A DNA stretch of 64,000 nt from Actinoallomurus liliacearum (GTDB taxonomy: Bacteria > Actinomycetota > Actinomycetes > Streptosporangiales > Streptosporangiaceae), in NCBI RefSeq assembly GCF_039542035.1, contig NZ_BAABHJ010000008.1, positions 124,001 through 188,000 on the forward strand. Direction: 5' to 3'. Below, in pieces: positions 8,618-17,242 of this stretch; position 1 is the stretch's first letter, and the number at the start of each line of letters is the position of its first letter. The translations under genes and the position numbers were made by a program. The notes below the pieces were generated by a model. The model was not told the DNA's origin. It did no database searches and saw nothing but the letters and a program-made list of their open reading frames with translations.

Positions 8618-9262
8618 TCAATCGCGCAGGTCGACGGCCCGCATCCGGGCCTGGTGCCGGTCGACGATCCGGCCGAACATCGTCGCGACGTCCTCGTCCC
8701 CGAACAGCGCTCCCACCTCGGGGCCCCGCTCCGTGATCGCATGGGCCTGGCTGAGCGCCTCGCCCACCAGGCGCCGGGCCCACAGCCCCAGCCGGGACGC
8801 CAGCCGGGCGTCGGTCTCCGCCGCCGCGCGCAGCCGCTCGGTCAGGATCTCCGCGTGACCGGAATCGGCCAGCGACTCATGCACCACCGAACGCGTTTCG
8901 GGATCGGTCCTCTCCACCGCCTCGCGGTAGAGGTCGGCCAGGATGGAGTCGGCGACGTACACCTTGACCAGCGCCTCCATCGCGTCGGCGGGCCGAGTAC
9001 GCCCATGGAACGCGGTGATCGCGTCCTGGTACGGCCGCATCGCCTCGTACGGGTCCACGCCGGCCTCGATCAGCCGGTCGCGTAGCCGCTCGAACTGAGC
9101 GAACGCCCCGGTCGCCAGGCCGGCGAGCACGACCTTGTCCTCGTAGGACGCCGTACGGCCCGCGTCCGCCGCCCGCTCCTCGAACGCGGTCAACCGCACG
9201 CACGCCAGCAGTCCGTAGAGGGCACGCGGCCGGGAGGGAGAGGGGGGTGCGGCCGGAGACAT
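8618..9262 (-). CDS. Ferritin-like MiaE_2 family protein
   Basis: This 214-residue, all-helical protein matches the actinobacterial ferritin-like family distantly related to the tRNA hydroxylase MiaE. Candidate diiron ligands lie in AFEERAAD (residues 27-34), FAQFERLRDRL (53-63), and HESLADSGHAEI in the third helix pair. Whether it acts on tRNA is not shown by the sequence. It starts at ATG 9262 and is divergent from the DEAD-box helicase. That neighbourhood recurs in actinomycetes and is compatible with an RNA-related role, though this is inference. Confidence 0.82.
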   Translation of the reverse strand: MSPAAPPSPSRPRALYGLLACVRLTAFEERAADAGRTASYEDKVVLAGLATGAFAQFERLRDRLIEAGVDPYEAMRPYQDAITAFHGRTRPADAMEALVKVYVADSILADLYREAVERTDPETRSVVHESLADSGHAEILTERLRAAAETDARLASRLGLWARRLVGEALSQAHAITERGPEVGALFGDEDVATMFGRIVDRHQARMRAVDLRD

Positions 9263-9574
9263 GAAATGAAATCGTACGCTGAGGCGTTGACAAGAACAGC
9301 GGGGGCTTTTGAAATCCGCCCCCGCCAGCTACACTGCGTGTCGAACTGTGACCGATCGCGGCAGAGCGCGACCCCATACCCGGTCACACCCTAGGAAGAA
9401 TTTGTCGGCTGGTCCCTCCCGCGCGAAGGCGCGACCGAACGCGACGACCGGTGGGCGCCACAGAGCCCTGCCGGAGACGGCGCATGAGGCGCATCCGCGA
9501 GACGGCTCGCCGCGTCACCGGACACGGTGCGCACGCGGCGTTGAGCGGACCCCGCACACTGGAGGCTGAAGGCC
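9263..9574. other. 312-bp divergent intergenic region, MiaE_2 / helicase
   Basis: No convincing gene lies here. For the helicase direction, TTGACA at 9287-9292 is a perfect -35 hexamer, with TGAAAT 17 bases later at 9310-9315 as a weak -10. TTGAAA (9309-9314) with TACACT (9330-9335) is a second candidate with a short 15-base spacer. Both are sequence-only predictions. A GGAGG ribosome binding site at 9561-9565 serves the helicase. Confidence 0.45.
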
Positions 9575-11587
9575 CTGACGACGTTCCATGAACTCGGAGT
9601 TGTCCCCGAAATAGCAGACGCCCTCGAAACCGAGGGCATCGTCGAACCGTTCCCGATCCAGCTGCTCGCGATACCCATCGGTCTCGGCGGGCACGACATC
9701 ATCGGCCAGGCCCGCACGGGCACCGGCAAGACCCTGGCCTTCGGCATCCCGCTGCTGCAGCGCATCGAACACGGCGGGAAGAAGCCGCAGGCCCTGGTCA
9801 TCGTGCCGACGCGTGAGCTGGCCGTCCAGGTCACCGACGACCTGACCACCGCCGGCGGCAAGCTCGGCAGCCGCGTCCTGTCGGTGTACGGCGGCCGCGC
9901 GTACGAACCGCAGATCGACGCCCTCAAGAACGGCGTCGAGGTGGTCGTCGGCACGCCCGGCCGGCTGCTCGACCTGGTCAAGCAGAAGTACCTCGACCTT
10001 TCCCAGGTGTCGGTGCTCGTCCTGGACGAGGCCGACCGCATGCTCGACCTCGGCTTCCTGCCCGACATCGAGCGTCTCGTCGCCAAGGTGCCCGAGCGGC
10101 GCCAGACGATGCTGTTCTCGGCCACCATGCCCGGCGAGATCGTCGCGCTGTCGCGCAAGTACCTCACCCGGCCGACCAACGTACGGGCCGAGTCGCACGA
10201 GGAGTCGGAGACCACTCCGCAGGTCGCGCAGCACGTGTTCCAGGCGCACCAGATGGACAAGCCCGAGCTGCTCGCTCGCGTCCTGCAGGCGCGGGGCCGC
10301 GGACTGACCATGGTGTTCTGTCAGACCAAGCGCGCCTGTGACCGGGTCGCCGAGGACCTCACCCGGCGTGGCTTCGCCGCCGCCGCCGTGCACGGCGACC
10401 TCGGCCAGGGGCAGCGCGAGCGGGCCCTGCGCGCCTTCCGCGCCGGCAAGATCGACGTGCTCGTCGCCACGGACGTGGCGGCGCGCGGCCTCGACGTCGA
10501 CGACGTCACCCACGTCGTCAACTACGAGTGCCCGGACGCCGCCGACACCTACGTGCACCGCATCGGCCGTACCGGCCGTGCGGGCAAGGAGGGCATCGCG
10601 GTCACGCTCGTCGACTGGTCGGATCTGCAGCGCTGGAAGCTGATCAACAGCGCGCTCGGTCTGGACTTCGCCGAGCCGGTCGAGACCTACTCCACCTCCG
10701 AGCACCTGTACGAGGAACTGGACATCCCGTCCGACATCACCGGCATCCTGCCCAAGGCGCAGCGGGACCGGGCCGGTCTGGAGGCCGAAGAGGTCGAGGA
10801 CATCGGCGAGACCGGCCGTAACCGGTCGCACGGGCGGCAGCACGAGGAGCCACCCCGCCCGGCACGGCAGCGCAACAGCCGCTCGCGGCAGCGCACGCGC
10901 GGCGGCCGCCCGCTGGAGCATGACGGCGACGCGGCGGTCGCGGCGGAGGAGACGGCCCGGCGGCACACGCGTCGGCCGGTGGAGGCCGCGGCGCATCCGG
11001 CCGAGCCGGTGCCGGCCGCGGTGACGGCTTCGGCAGCGACCGTGGAGGCGCAGGAGGCTCCCGCGGAGGCACCGGAGGCCGCCACGACCGTACGCCGCAC
11101 CCGGCGGCGAGCCGTGGAGGCGCAGGAGGCTCCCGCGGAGGCACCGGAGGCCGCCACGACCGTACGCCGCACCCGGCGGCGAGCCGTGGAGGCACAGGAG
11201 GCTCCCGCGGAGGCAGCGGAGGCAGCGGAGGCCGCCACGACCGTACGCCGTACGCGTCGGCGAGCCGTGGAGGCGCAGGACACGGTGCCGGTGATCGACA
11301 CCAGCGCCGACGTGGTCGAGACCGCCGAGGCGGACGAGGTTCCGACCCCGTTCGTCGCGGACGACGCGGTGCCCGCGGCACGGCCCGAGCCCGTCACGGC
11401 TCCCGTGGCACGGCCCGAGCCGGCCACGGCTCCCGTGATGATCAGCCCGGCGGGCATCCCGATGGTGCAGTTCCTGCCGCCACCCATCGACGTGACCGAC
11501 GAGATGCCGGAGTACGTCGAGCCGGTACGCCCTGCGGCAAGGAAGAAGCGCCGCACGCGGACCGGTGGGGCGCGCGAATCCGTCTGA
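9575..11587 (+). CDS. DEAD-box RNA helicase with CTG start and basic repeat tail
   Basis: The 670-residue protein carries the full DEAD-box set: Q-motif region (PFPIQ), Walker A ARTGTGKT, PTRELAVQ, TPGRLLDL, VLDEADRML, SAT, RGLDV and HRIGRTGR. It unwinds RNA duplexes, probably in rRNA maturation, mRNA decay or cold adaptation. An in-frame stop lies at 9542-9544, and no ATG, GTG or TTG occurs in frame until 9803, which is after Walker A. CTG 9575, nine bases after GGAGG, gives the family-typical TTFHELGV start and is the only workable choice. Beyond residue 430 the tail is disordered, with tandem Arg-rich repeats, and ends KKRRTRTG, suitable for RNA contact. Confidence 0.93.
   Translation: MTTFHELGVVPEIADALETEGIVEPFPIQLLAIPIGLGGHDIIGQARTGTGKTLAFGIPLLQRIEHGGKKPQALVIVPTRELAVQVTDDLTTAGGKLGSRVLSVYGGRAYEPQIDALKNGVEVVVGTPGRLLDLVKQKYLDLSQVSVLVLDEADRMLDLGFLPDIERLVAKVPERRQTMLFSATMPGEIVALSRKYLTRPTNVRAESHEESETTPQVAQHVFQAHQMDKPELLARVLQARGRGLTMVFCQTKRACDRVAEDLTRRGFAAAAVHGDLGQGQRERALRAFRAGKIDVLVATDVAARGLDVDDVTHVVNYECPDAADTYVHRIGRTGRAGKEGIAVTLVDWSDLQRWKLINSALGLDFAEPVETYSTSEHLYEELDIPSDITGILPKAQRDRAGLEAEEVEDIGETGRNRSHGRQHEEPPRPARQRNSRSRQRTRGGRPLEHDGDAAVAAEETARRHTRRPVEAAAHPAEPVPAAVTASAATVEAQEAPAEAPEAATTVRRTRRRAVEAQEAPAEAPEAATTVRRTRRRAVEAQEAPAEAAEAAEAATTVRRTRRRAVEAQDTVPVIDTSADVVETAEADEVPTPFVADDAVPAARPEPVTAPVARPEPATAPVMISPAGIPMVQFLPPPIDVTDEMPEYVEPVRPAARKKRRTRTGGARESV
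11042..11280 (+). repeat. Tandem repeats in the helicase tail (3 units of 72/72/81 bp plus a partial)
   Basis: Units start at 11042, 11114, 11186 and a partial one at 11267. Each encodes VEAQEAPAEAPEAATTVRR plus TRRRA. The third unit has a 9-bp insertion (extra Ala-Glu-Ala). Near-identity at the DNA level implies recent expansion. Confidence 0.92.
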
Positions 11588-11601
11588 CCGACGGCCGAAG
11601 G

Positions 11602-11627
11602 AGGGGCGTGATCACGATCACGCCCCT
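11602..11627 (+). terminator. Helicase terminator hairpin
   Basis: AGGGGCGTGAT, loop CACG, ATCACGCCCCT: an 11-bp perfect stem 15 bases after the helicase stop, followed by TTATTC. It sits between convergent genes and may also stop the kinase transcript from the other side. Confidence 0.85.
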
Positions 11628-11680
11628 TATTCATGCCCCGGCGAGGGTGCGTCAGGCAGGAACCGGTGGCGTCGGGGCCC

Positions 11681-13495
11681 TTAGCTCCCGCTCTTGATCC
11701 GCGATATGGAGTAGTCGTCGAAGTCGACGACCGTTCGGCCACCGTGCGCCCCGCTGCCGCGCATCACCACGAGGCCGGTCTGCCCGTCCGCCAAAGGGTC
11801 GTCGCCGTCCGTCGCCGCGATGGTGAGCCTGCCGTTCACCCACAGCCGGAGACGGACCTTCGCCCCCTCGGGTTCGCAGTCGACCGTGAAGTGATTCTTG
11901 CGGCTCCCCGCGGCGCCGGCCGGCTCATAGCCCGGCGCGTTCGGTACCTGCGCGAGTGTCCGGGAGCCGCCCGCAGTGATCTTGCGGATGTACGCGCCCT
12001 GTCCGTCATGCCTGACCAGGAACACGTAGCCGTCGAGAATCCGGTCGTCCGCTCCGCGGCACCACAGGCCCATCGTGCCGTCGCCCGCGCCGGAGACCAC
12101 GGCCACGTCGACGCTCACCTCCATGGCTGCGGGGAGGTACCGCGCGGGGTACTGCGCGGGCTTCGAATCGTTGGCGGCGGCCCGGCCCTCAGCCGTCATG
12201 CGATACCGGCCATCGACGTACGAGGTGTACTTGTCGCGGTCCCAGGTCGGCGTGTCAGGCGAGAAGCCGTTGGAGTAGACGGGGACGGTCCGCGTCGTCC
12301 GGCCGCCGGACGGCATCAGTGCGACGGTCGCCCCGATCCCGGCGGCTACCGCAGCGGTGGCGGCCGCGACGGTCCAGGCGATACGCCGGGTCCTGGCGCG
12401 GTGCCGTACCCCGGCCTCTCCACGCGCCGCCGGCTCCGGGCTTCCGGGATCCATCGTCGCGACGAGGGTGGCACCGGGGTCCGACGCGGCGCCGGACGAC
12501 GCGTGTCCGGCGTCCGGCTCCGGTCCGAGCGCGCCGGCCGCTGCCGAACCGGTGTCCAGGGCGACCGGTGAGGGCCCGGTAAGCCCCGCCCGCCTGCCCT
12601 CGGCTCCTGCGTCGTCCGGTATCCGTGCCGCGTCGCTCGACGACCTCGTCCGGTCGTCCGACGGCGCGGCCCGCGCGTGCCCTGTCAGGCCGGTCAGCAG
12701 CTCCTGAGCGGACGGCCGCCGCGCCGGGTCCTTGTCCAGCGCTCGCTCCACCAGCGGCCGTACGGACTCGTCGAGACCGTTGAGCGACGGCGCCTCGTGC
12801 ATGATCCGGTACAGCACGGCCGGCAGCCCCTCGCCGGGGAACGGCGTGCCGCCCGTACCGGCGAAGGCCACGACGGCGCCCCAGGCGAAGACGTCGGACG
12901 CCGTGGTGGCGCGCCGCCCTTGGATGACCTCCGGGGCCATGTAGGCGGGAGTACCGACGATCTGGCCGGGTCGAGTCGCCTCGGTCACGCTGTCGAGGGC
13001 CCGCGCGATGCCGAAGTCGATCACCCGGGGACCCATCGGGGACAGCAGAACGTTCTCGGGTTTCAGGTCGCGGTGCACGATGCCCGCCCCGTGGATCGCG
13101 CCCAGGGCCGTCGCCACTCCCACCGCGAGGTGGTCGAGACTCGAACCCCGCATCGGGCCGGACGCCCGTACGAACTCCTTCAGGTTCGGCCCGGCCACAT
13201 ACTCGGTGACGATGTACAGCGGCTCCTCGTCGACCCGGGCGTCGAGCACCGGAGCGGTGCAGAACCGGCGGACCCGGCGGGCGGCCGCCACCTCGCGGCG
13301 GAACCGATCGCGGAAGGCGGGGTCCTGCGCGAAGTCCACGTTGATCACTTTGACGGCCACACGTTCGCCCGAGGCGGACGCGGCGAGATAGACCGTGCCC
13401 ATCCCCCCTTGGCCGACCACCCCGAGCAGGCGGTACGGGCCCAGCTCCGCCGGGTCCGTGGCGCGCAGCGGGCGGATCCGGTCGTCGGCCGCCAT
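11681..13495 (-). CDS. Receptor Ser/Thr protein kinase, second in window
   Basis: The N-terminal kinase domain (residues ~20-280) has the GQGGMGTVY loop, VAVKVI lysine, HRDLKPEN catalytic loop and DFGIAR activation segment, all canonical. A Pro/Ala/Gly-rich juxtamembrane stretch of about 100 residues precedes one transmembrane helix near residue 385. The extracytoplasmic domain of about 190 residues (TFVD-like beta strands, e.g. RLRLWVNGRLTIA) looks like a concanavalin-type beta sandwich, which often binds glycans; that fold is inferred. Start ATG 13495 has a GGGGGG stretch about 8 bases upstream. It differs from the kinase at 8533 in its sensor domain, so the two respond to different cues. 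Confidence 0.92.
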   Translation of the reverse strand: MAADDRIRPLRATDPAELGPYRLLGVVGQGGMGTVYLAASASGERVAVKVINVDFAQDPAFRDRFRREVAAARRVRRFCTAPVLDARVDEEPLYIVTEYVAGPNLKEFVRASGPMRGSSLDHLAVGVATALGAIHGAGIVHRDLKPENVLLSPMGPRVIDFGIARALDSVTEATRPGQIVGTPAYMAPEVIQGRRATTASDVFAWGAVVAFAGTGGTPFPGEGLPAVLYRIMHEAPSLNGLDESVRPLVERALDKDPARRPSAQELLTGLTGHARAAPSDDRTRSSSDAARIPDDAGAEGRRAGLTGPSPVALDTGSAAAGALGPEPDAGHASSGAASDPGATLVATMDPGSPEPAARGEAGVRHRARTRRIAWTVAAATAAVAAGIGATVALMPSGGRTTRTVPVYSNGFSPDTPTWDRDKYTSYVDGRYRMTAEGRAAANDSKPAQYPARYLPAAMEVSVDVAVVSGAGDGTMGLWCRGADDRILDGYVFLVRHDGQGAYIRKITAGGSRTLAQVPNAPGYEPAGAAGSRKNHFTVDCEPEGAKVRLRLWVNGRLTIAATDGDDPLADGQTGLVVMRGSGAHGGRTVVDFDDYSISRIKSGS

Positions 13496-13587
13496 CCTTT
13501 CGGACCCCCCATATCACCGCATGACAGAATGATCACGCAGACTAACGGAGATGGCGGTCCGCAGCCGGGGAAACGGAATCCAGTGCC

Positions 13588-14316
13588 TTATCCGGCGGTG
13601 GACAGGCCCCCCTGGCGCAACCGCAGGGCGTGGCGCGGCCGGTCGGTGATCAGGACGGTCACCCGCTCGTCGCCGAGGAACCGCCGCATCCTCGGCTCGT
13701 CGTTGACCGTCCAGACCATGGCCGGAATGCCCAGCCGGCCGCACATGTGCAGCACGGTGGCGCGCGCCAGCCGGCGATGGACGGCGAGCCAGTCGGCGCC
13801 GCACTCGCGCATGCGGCGCAGCGGGTACAGCTCCTGGATCCGGGTCGGCGCCTTCATCAGCCACGAGACCTCGCGGAGGCTGCGCCCGAGGGACAGAGCC
13901 GCGGTCACCTGGGGGAACTCCCGTTTGATCCGAGCGATCGAGGAGTCCTCCAGCGTGGTCGCGACGAAGCCGTCCGGGCCGAGCGTGTCGAGGGCGAGGG
14001 TGATGATCTCGCTCTCGTCGCCGATCTCCTTGAGGTCGAGATGGCCCTTCATGCGGCCCGCGATCAGGATCATGACATCGCGGACGCGTGGCACGCGGAA
14101 ACCCGCGACGGCGCACAGCTCGTCGTAGGTCAGCGCCGCCACGGGACGGTTCGCGATACGTTGATCGTGGAAGACGACGAACTCTCCGTCGCGCGTGCGG
14201 CGGATGTCGAACTCGACGTACTCCGCGCCCGTCGTCAGAGCGCTCTCGTACGCCTCCCAGGTGGCGGCCCGGGCGACCTCGGATCCGCCCTTGTGGGCGG
14301 AGACGGCAGCCGTCAT
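13588..14316 (-). CDS. Glycerophosphodiester phosphodiesterase
   Basis: Members hydrolyse glycerophosphodiesters to glycerol-3-phosphate and an alcohol using a TIM barrel and a divalent metal. The 242-residue protein shows the metal/catalytic cluster EFDIRRTRDGEFVVFHD (Glu and Asp plus the second His). The first motif, normally HRG, is HKG here (AHKGG near residue 8), a conservative Arg-to-Lys change at a phosphate-contacting residue. ATG 14316 gives the usual short N-terminus, although the frame extends further upstream. It lies divergent from the alpha/beta hydrolase. Confidence 0.85.
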   Translation of the reverse strand: MTAAVSAHKGGSEVARAATWEAYESALTTGAEYVEFDIRRTRDGEFVVFHDQRIANRPVAALTYDELCAVAGFRVPRVRDVMILIAGRMKGHLDLKEIGDESEIITLALDTLGPDGFVATTLEDSSIARIKREFPQVTAALSLGRSLREVSWLMKAPTRIQELYPLRRMRECGADWLAVHRRLARATVLHMCGRLGIPAMVWTVNDEPRMRRFLGDERVTVLITDRPRHALRLRQGGLSTAG

Positions 14317-14407
14317 GTCTCGAGGGTACCTTCGCGTTCCCCAGCGGATGACCAGCCAAATCGCTACGATGGTGTCGATATTGGCATGTGCAAGTAAGCT
14401 CCTGCCA

Positions 14408-15277
14408 GTGAGTACGCCCCGGTTCCTCAGTCTGCCTCCCGGCGTCCGCCGCACGGAGATCAACACCTCGCGCGGCACGTTCGCCGTGCTCGAGGCGCTT
14501 CCGGGCTCCGGCGTCTGCGAGCGCGGCCCGGCACTGCTGGTGCCCGGCTTCACCGGGAGCAAAGAGGACTTCATCGCGGTGCTGCAGACGCTCGCGGGCG
14601 GCGGGCGCCGCGTCGTCGCGCTCGACATGCGCGGCCAGCACGAGACTCCCGGTCCGGACGACCCGGCGGCCTACAGCTGCGCCGCGCTCGGCGCGGACAT
14701 CGCCGCCGTCCTGGAGTACTTCGACGACCAGGTGCACCTGGTCGGGCACTCCTTCGGTGGGCTCGTGACACGCGAGACGGTGCTGTGCGATCCCGAGCTG
14801 CTGGCGTCGTACACGCTGATGAGCTCGGGTCCGGCCGCGATCGGCGGGTCGCGCGAGGTCGAGGGCCAGGTCCTGCTCGCGGCACTGCCCAAGGTCGGCC
14901 TGGAGCACCTGTGGACGACCCGGATCGAGCCCGGGGTGATCACCAAGGGGGTGCCTCCGGAGATCGTGGCGTTCCTGCGCCGGCGGATGTTCTCGAACTC
15001 CCCCACCGGCCTGATGGCCATGGCCCGGGAGGTCCTGTCCTCCCCGGACCGGGTCGACGACCTCGCGAAGGTCACCGAGGACGCCGGCCTGCCCGTCCTC
15101 GTGCTGTACGGCGAGAACGACGACGGGTGGGAGCCCCGCGAGCAGGCCGCCATGGCCGAGCGCCTGGGCGCCCGCAAGGTCGTCATCCCCGGCGCGGCCC
15201 ACTCCCCCGCCGTGGAGGCTCCCGAGACCACCGCGAGCGCGCTGACCTCCTTCTGGAACGACGCCGAGCGCGCCTGA
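14408..15277 (+). CDS. Alpha/beta hydrolase fold protein
   Basis: The nucleophile elbow GHSFGG, an oxyanion strand LLVPGFTGS near residue 40, and a late Asp/His pair (GENDDGWEP and GAAHSPAVE) mark an alpha/beta hydrolase of about 289 residues with an inserted cap region. The substrate cannot be read from the sequence. GTG 14408 gives a start typical of the family (STPRFLSLPPG); an in-frame ATG at 14369 is also possible, and neither has a strong ribosome binding site. Confidence 0.87.
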   Translation: MSTPRFLSLPPGVRRTEINTSRGTFAVLEALPGSGVCERGPALLVPGFTGSKEDFIAVLQTLAGGGRRVVALDMRGQHETPGPDDPAAYSCAALGADIAAVLEYFDDQVHLVGHSFGGLVTRETVLCDPELLASYTLMSSGPAAIGGSREVEGQVLLAALPKVGLEHLWTTRIEPGVITKGVPPEIVAFLRRRMFSNSPTGLMAMAREVLSSPDRVDDLAKVTEDAGLPVLVLYGENDDGWEPREQAAMAERLGARKVVIPGAAHSPAVEAPETTASALTSFWNDAERA

Positions 15278-15320
15278 CCGAGATTCATCGCGGCCGGCCG
15301 ACGCCGGGACCGGACGGCTT

Positions 15321-15346
15321 TGAGACAAGATACGACTAGCGTCTCA
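15321..15346. promoter_or_regulatory. Dyad TGAGAC-N14-GTCTCA upstream of the MpaB-like gene
   Basis: Six-base inverted arms at 15321-15326 and 15341-15346 lie 27 bases before the oxygenase start, which is a plausible operator position. The bound regulator is not known and no regulator gene is adjacent. Confidence 0.35.
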
Positions 15347-15372
15347 TGTAACTGAGGACTTACGATGGCGCC

Positions 15373-16269
15373 ATGGAAGCGACCGTCCAGCCCCCGCAGA
15401 GTGTGACCTGGCAGGTGCACATCGACCGGTCGATGTGGATCGGCGGGGTGCGCAGTCTCATGTTGCAGGCCCTGCACCCGCTCGCCATGCGCGGGGTCTG
15501 GCAGAACTCCAACTTCCAGGAGGACCCCATCGGCCGGCTGCAGCGCACGGCCGACTTCGTCGGCGTGGTGACGTGGGGCACGCCCGAAGAGGCCGATCGC
15601 CTCGGCCGCAAGGTGAGGGACATCCATCGCGCGTTGCGGATCAAGGACCCGGACACGGGGCGCGTGCACCGCGTCGACGATCCCGAACTGCTCCTGTGGG
15701 TTCACTGCGCGGAGGTCTTCTCCTACCTCGAGGCCGCGCGCCGCTCCGGACTGCGGCTCACCGACCGGCAGGCCGACCGCTACCTCGCCGAGCAGCGCCG
15801 CAGCGCCACCTACGTCGGCCTGCACGAGGAGGACGTCCCGGGCAGCGTGGCGGAGATGACGGCCTTCTTCGCGGAGATGCGCCCACGGCTGAAGGTCACG
15901 CCGGAGGCCCGCTCGACCGTACGGTTCCTGCTGTGGCCGAGGCTGCCGGAGGAGATGCGGTGGATGTCGGCGGGCAAGCCGATGTACGTCCCGTTCGGCG
16001 CGCTGTGCTACTACTCGCTGCCCGGCTGGGCCCGGCGGATGTACGGGATCCTGCCCGAGATACCGGGTCCGGTCGTCACGGCGGCGCTCCGGTCCTTCCG
16101 CCTGGCGGCGAACGCCCTCCCGGAGAAGGTCCACGACCTGACGTTCCAGCAGACGACCAAGGACATGCTCGAGGGCGCCCGGCAGCGGCTCACCGCCGAG
16201 GGCTACGACCTCGGCAAGGGCCTGCAGGGCCTGCGCGACCCCCGCCGCTGGCCCAAGGCCGCCGCCTGA
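15373..16269 (+). CDS. MpaB-like oxygenase family (DUF2236) protein
   Basis: The 298-residue protein belongs to the DUF2236 / oxygenase MpaB family, which includes the fungal mycophenolic-acid enzyme and the bacterial latex-clearing protein; related members bind heme b through conserved histidines. Supporting landmarks are LQALHPLAMRGV near residue 35, LLWVHCAEVFSYLEAAR in the middle and LTFQQTTKD near the C-terminus. The physiological substrate is unknown. Start ATG 15373; the out-of-frame ATG at 15365 is excluded. Confidence 0.85.
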   Translation: MEATVQPPQSVTWQVHIDRSMWIGGVRSLMLQALHPLAMRGVWQNSNFQEDPIGRLQRTADFVGVVTWGTPEEADRLGRKVRDIHRALRIKDPDTGRVHRVDDPELLLWVHCAEVFSYLEAARRSGLRLTDRQADRYLAEQRRSATYVGLHEEDVPGSVAEMTAFFAEMRPRLKVTPEARSTVRFLLWPRLPEEMRWMSAGKPMYVPFGALCYYSLPGWARRMYGILPEIPGPVVTAALRSFRLAANALPEKVHDLTFQQTTKDMLEGARQRLTAEGYDLGKGLQGLRDPRRWPKAAA

Positions 16270-16356
16270 GCACCGTCCCGGCGGTCGCTGACCGACCCGG
16301 CCGTCGATCCGCTCGCGCAGAAGGTCCGGCGTGGCCCTTGCGGCGCCCGCCGTGGA

Positions 16357-17238
16357 TCACTCCGCGAGGGCGGACCAGGGGTCGCGGGCGGGGGCGGCGG
16401 CGCGGCCCTCCGGGCAGTGGCGCACGTAGTCGCACCAGGCGCATAGCGCGCCGGGGCTAGGCGGGAACCGCTCGTCGAAGGGCGCGTGGCGGCGTTCCGG
16501 CGGCAGGACCTGGGCGTCCACCGGCCGGGCGTGGGCGCGGTACCACTCGTCCGCCTCGCCGCACTCCTCGGCGATCTGCTCCGCGCGGCGGACGTGCCGG
16601 TCCAGGGAGTCGTCGGTGTGCTCCCAGACCGCGACCTCACCGGTCGGCAGGTGGTGGAGTTCGACGAGGCGGCACCGGGTCCGCATCATCCGGTTGGCCG
16701 AGGCGGCGTACAGCGCGAGGGCCAGGGACGCGCGGGCGTCGTCGGAGGTGAGCGGCCGGCGGCCGGTCTTGTAGTCGACGACCACGAGCTCGTCGCCGCG
16801 CCGGTCCAGCCGGTCGACCCGCCCCTGGACGGTGATCAGGTGGGTCTTCATCGAGACCGTGCGCTCGACGCCGACCGGCTCGTCCGCCGGGTCGAGTCCG
16901 GCGGTGTAGCGCAGGACCATCTCCCGGGCCCGGTGGCGCCACTCGATGGACTGCGCGTCATCCCGGAAGCCGTCGGTCAGCCAGCCCCGGTCGAGCAGCC
17001 GGCCGGCGGCCTCGGTGGTGCGCTCCTCGATGGGCAGCCGCCACCAGCCGGCCAGGGCGTTGTGGACGCTGGCCCCGACGCTGTTGTGCGCCCACGGCGG
17101 ACCCTTCTCGGGCTTCGGCCGGTCCAGGTAGGTCATCCGATAGCGGCGCGGACAGTCCAGCCAGGTGTTCAGCCGGGAGGGCGTGCAGGGGTAGAGCCGC
17201 CTCGGCATCCCCTCGAATCCGAGCTGCTCGGCCGCCAT
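16357..17238 (-). CDS. RecB/Cas4-type PD-(D/E)XK nuclease with Fe-S cysteines
   Basis: The 293-residue protein opens with TPSRLNTWLDCPRRYRMTYL and holds the nuclease core VVVDYKTGRR (Asp and Lys of the PD-(D/E)XK site) around residue 150. It ends with a CAWCDYVRHC cluster. One N-terminal Cys plus three C-terminal Cys matches the 4Fe-4S arrangement of AddB/Cas4-like exonucleases. It is probably a DNA repair or processing exonuclease. No CRISPR or helicase gene is nearby. The MBL gene ends 4 bases before its start on the same strand, so the two form an operon. Confidence 0.88.
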   Translation of the reverse strand: MAAEQLGFEGMPRRLYPCTPSRLNTWLDCPRRYRMTYLDRPKPEKGPPWAHNSVGASVHNALAGWWRLPIEERTTEAAGRLLDRGWLTDGFRDDAQSIEWRHRAREMVLRYTAGLDPADEPVGVERTVSMKTHLITVQGRVDRLDRRGDELVVVDYKTGRRPLTSDDARASLALALYAASANRMMRTRCRLVELHHLPTGEVAVWEHTDDSLDRHVRRAEQIAEECGEADEWYRAHARPVDAQVLPPERRHAPFDERFPPSPGALCAWCDYVRHCPEGRAAAPARDPWSALAE

Positions 17239-17242
17239 CGCG

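Noticed and set aside
6614..9085. Long open frame on the + strand opposite the kinase and MiaE_2 genes
   Set aside because: Arg/Gly-rich translation without domains; it mirrors two well-supported minus-strand genes and is a high-GC shadow frame.
14317..14628. N-terminal extension of the phosphodiesterase to 14628
   Set aside because: Low-complexity translation opposite the hydrolase gene; AHKGG belongs at the N-terminus from ATG 14316.
16357..17238. Cas4 of a CRISPR adaptation module
   Set aside because: Fe-S nuclease motifs fit Cas4-like proteins in general, but no cas1, cas2 or array is present.
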